Shown here piece after piece: positions 6,789 to 7,628 of a stretch of DNA of 7,628 bases; within the stretch, counting starts at the first letter, position 1, and every line of letters starts with the position of its first letter. Both the position numbers and the translations under genes were made by a program. The DNA comes from Streptomyces sp. NRRL WC-3549 (lineage in GTDB: Bacteria; Actinomycetota; Actinomycetes; Streptomycetales; Streptomycetaceae). The stretch covers positions 71,805-79,432 of the forward strand of contig NZ_KL585423.1 of assembly GCF_000721935.1 (NCBI RefSeq). The letters are read 5' to 3'. The notes beneath the pieces were generated by a model. The model searched no databases, had not been told where the DNA came from, and worked only from the letters and a program-made list of their open reading frames with translations.

Positions 6789-7628
6789 CCCCCGCCCAGC
6801 CGGTCCAGGGCCGCCGCCGTCAGGGCCGTGATCGCCGGCGGCAGGGCGGTGCGGACGTCCGGGGCGAAGTACGGGGAGTGGTTCGGGGGGAGGCCGGCGC
6901 CCGCCTCGGCCCACTGCCGCGGGCTCGCCGTGCCGAACATCCAGTAGCACAACGGGATTCCGCGCTCCCCGTGCACCGCGAGGCCCGCGTCGCCGTAGAG
7001 GGGGAAGTCCTCCGCGGCCATCGACGGCGGCCAGTGGCCGACGCGTTCGGGGCCGTGGAGGGCGGTGTGGGCCGCGCGGACCGACTCGGTCACGGCCGGG
7101 TCGCCCCACAGCGCCGGGGAACGGGAGAGCGTCGTCAGTTCGGGCTCGCGCGGGCAGGCGGACGCGGCGCACTCCGCCCGTACGACGCGGTCCACGGCCG
7201 CCAGGGCGCGGTCCAGGGACGCGTCGGTGAGCGCCCGGACGCCGATGCCGAGTTCGGCCGTGTCCGGGACGACGTTCACCGCCGTGCCCGCCCGCACCGT
7301 GCCGACGGTGAGGCCGTGACGGCCAGGGCCGCGCTCGCCGCGGCGAGCGGGCCGTGCGGGCCGCCGTGGGCGACCATTCCGGCGGGCAGCGGTGCCGCGT
7401 GCTGGGCGAGGACCACGTCCGGTCTGCCGCAGCGCTCGTACAGCCCGTCCTCCAGCATCGCCCGGGCCCCCGTCAGGGTCTCCGCTCGCGTACGGGAGGC
7501 CGGTGCGCTCGGTGAGGGGCAGGGCGTCCAACTCGGCGCGCAGGTAGACGCGGGGGCCGTCGCCGTTGCGCAGGACGCCCGCGACGCCGTGGCCGCCGAT
7601 GCCCCGGGTGACCTCGAAGCCGCTGCCG
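6789..7628 (-). pseudogene. M20-family amidohydrolase/peptidase fragment with two internal gaps
   Basis: Remains of a zinc-dependent M20 amidohydrolase (N-acyl amino acid/hippurate hydrolase class). Seen in transcription order: GFEVTRGIGGHGVAGVLRNGDGPRVYLRAELDALPLTERTGLPYAS (7627 to about 7485). A frame change follows to ETLTGARAMLEDGLYERCGRPDVVLAQHAAPLPAGMVAHGG...AALAVT (about 7484-7325). A second frame change leads to LTVGTVRAGTAVNVVPDTAELGIGVR...SMAAEDFPLYG...PNHSPYFAPDVRTALPPAITALTAAALDRLGG (to 6789). Family knowledge says the first gap should hold about 65 residues including the zinc motif HACGHD and the catalytic QPAEE; only the AE-T end of that remains. The second should hold about 50 residues of the dimerisation domain. 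Start lies beyond the window. The natural stop is replaced by adapter. It may be a true pseudogene, but assembly collapse is as likely. Confidence 0.8.

Overview
The window is high-GC actinobacterial DNA, almost certainly from Streptomyces or a close relative. The evidence is the GC-rich codon use, the long arm-type argininosuccinate synthase, GTG starts with AAGGAG or GAGGAG ribosome sites, terminators that mostly lack a T-run, and a lycopene cyclase next to a flavin oxidoreductase. Most genes are ordinary. I found no convincing undescribed system. The most important observation is technical: a sequencing-library adapter lies inside the window, and three gene bodies near it or at the other end look damaged.

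Layout. Minus strand, 1-2186: the 3'-truncated (by the window edge) lycopene cyclase crtY and, upstream of it, a complete 421-residue FAD-dependent oxidoreductase. They form a two-gene unit with a TGA/ATG overlap, preceded by a candidate ECF-type promoter. The reading frame of crtY breaks right at its start. 2290-2331 is a strong hairpin. 2386-2616 (minus) is a 76-residue DUF2945 protein, divergent from dps (2867-3445, plus), which carries all five canonical ferroxidase ligands. dps is followed by a small flavin/F420-type PPOX-family protein (3559-3981, plus). Hairpins separate it from a convergent GNAT acetyltransferase (4132-4533, minus). Then come a clear T-tailed terminator and argG (4628-6073, minus). 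argG appears to have a leaderless promoter overlapped by three 10-bp repeats that resemble ArgR sites. Divergent from it is an NTF2/SnoaL-like protein (6301-6747, plus).

At 6771-6788 the sequence is 18 of the 19 bases of the Tn5 mosaic end used in tagmentation libraries. What follows (6789-7628, minus) is a fragment of an M20 amidohydrolase/peptidase with two internal gaps and two frame changes. The adjacency of the NTF2-like gene and the M20 fragment should therefore not be trusted.

How the genes relate: crtY and the oxidoreductase belong to carotenoid (light-responsive) metabolism. dps and the DUF2945 gene look like a divergent general-stress pair. argG is an arginine-biosynthesis gene standing alone. 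The PPOX, GNAT and NTF2-like genes have no assignable pathway.
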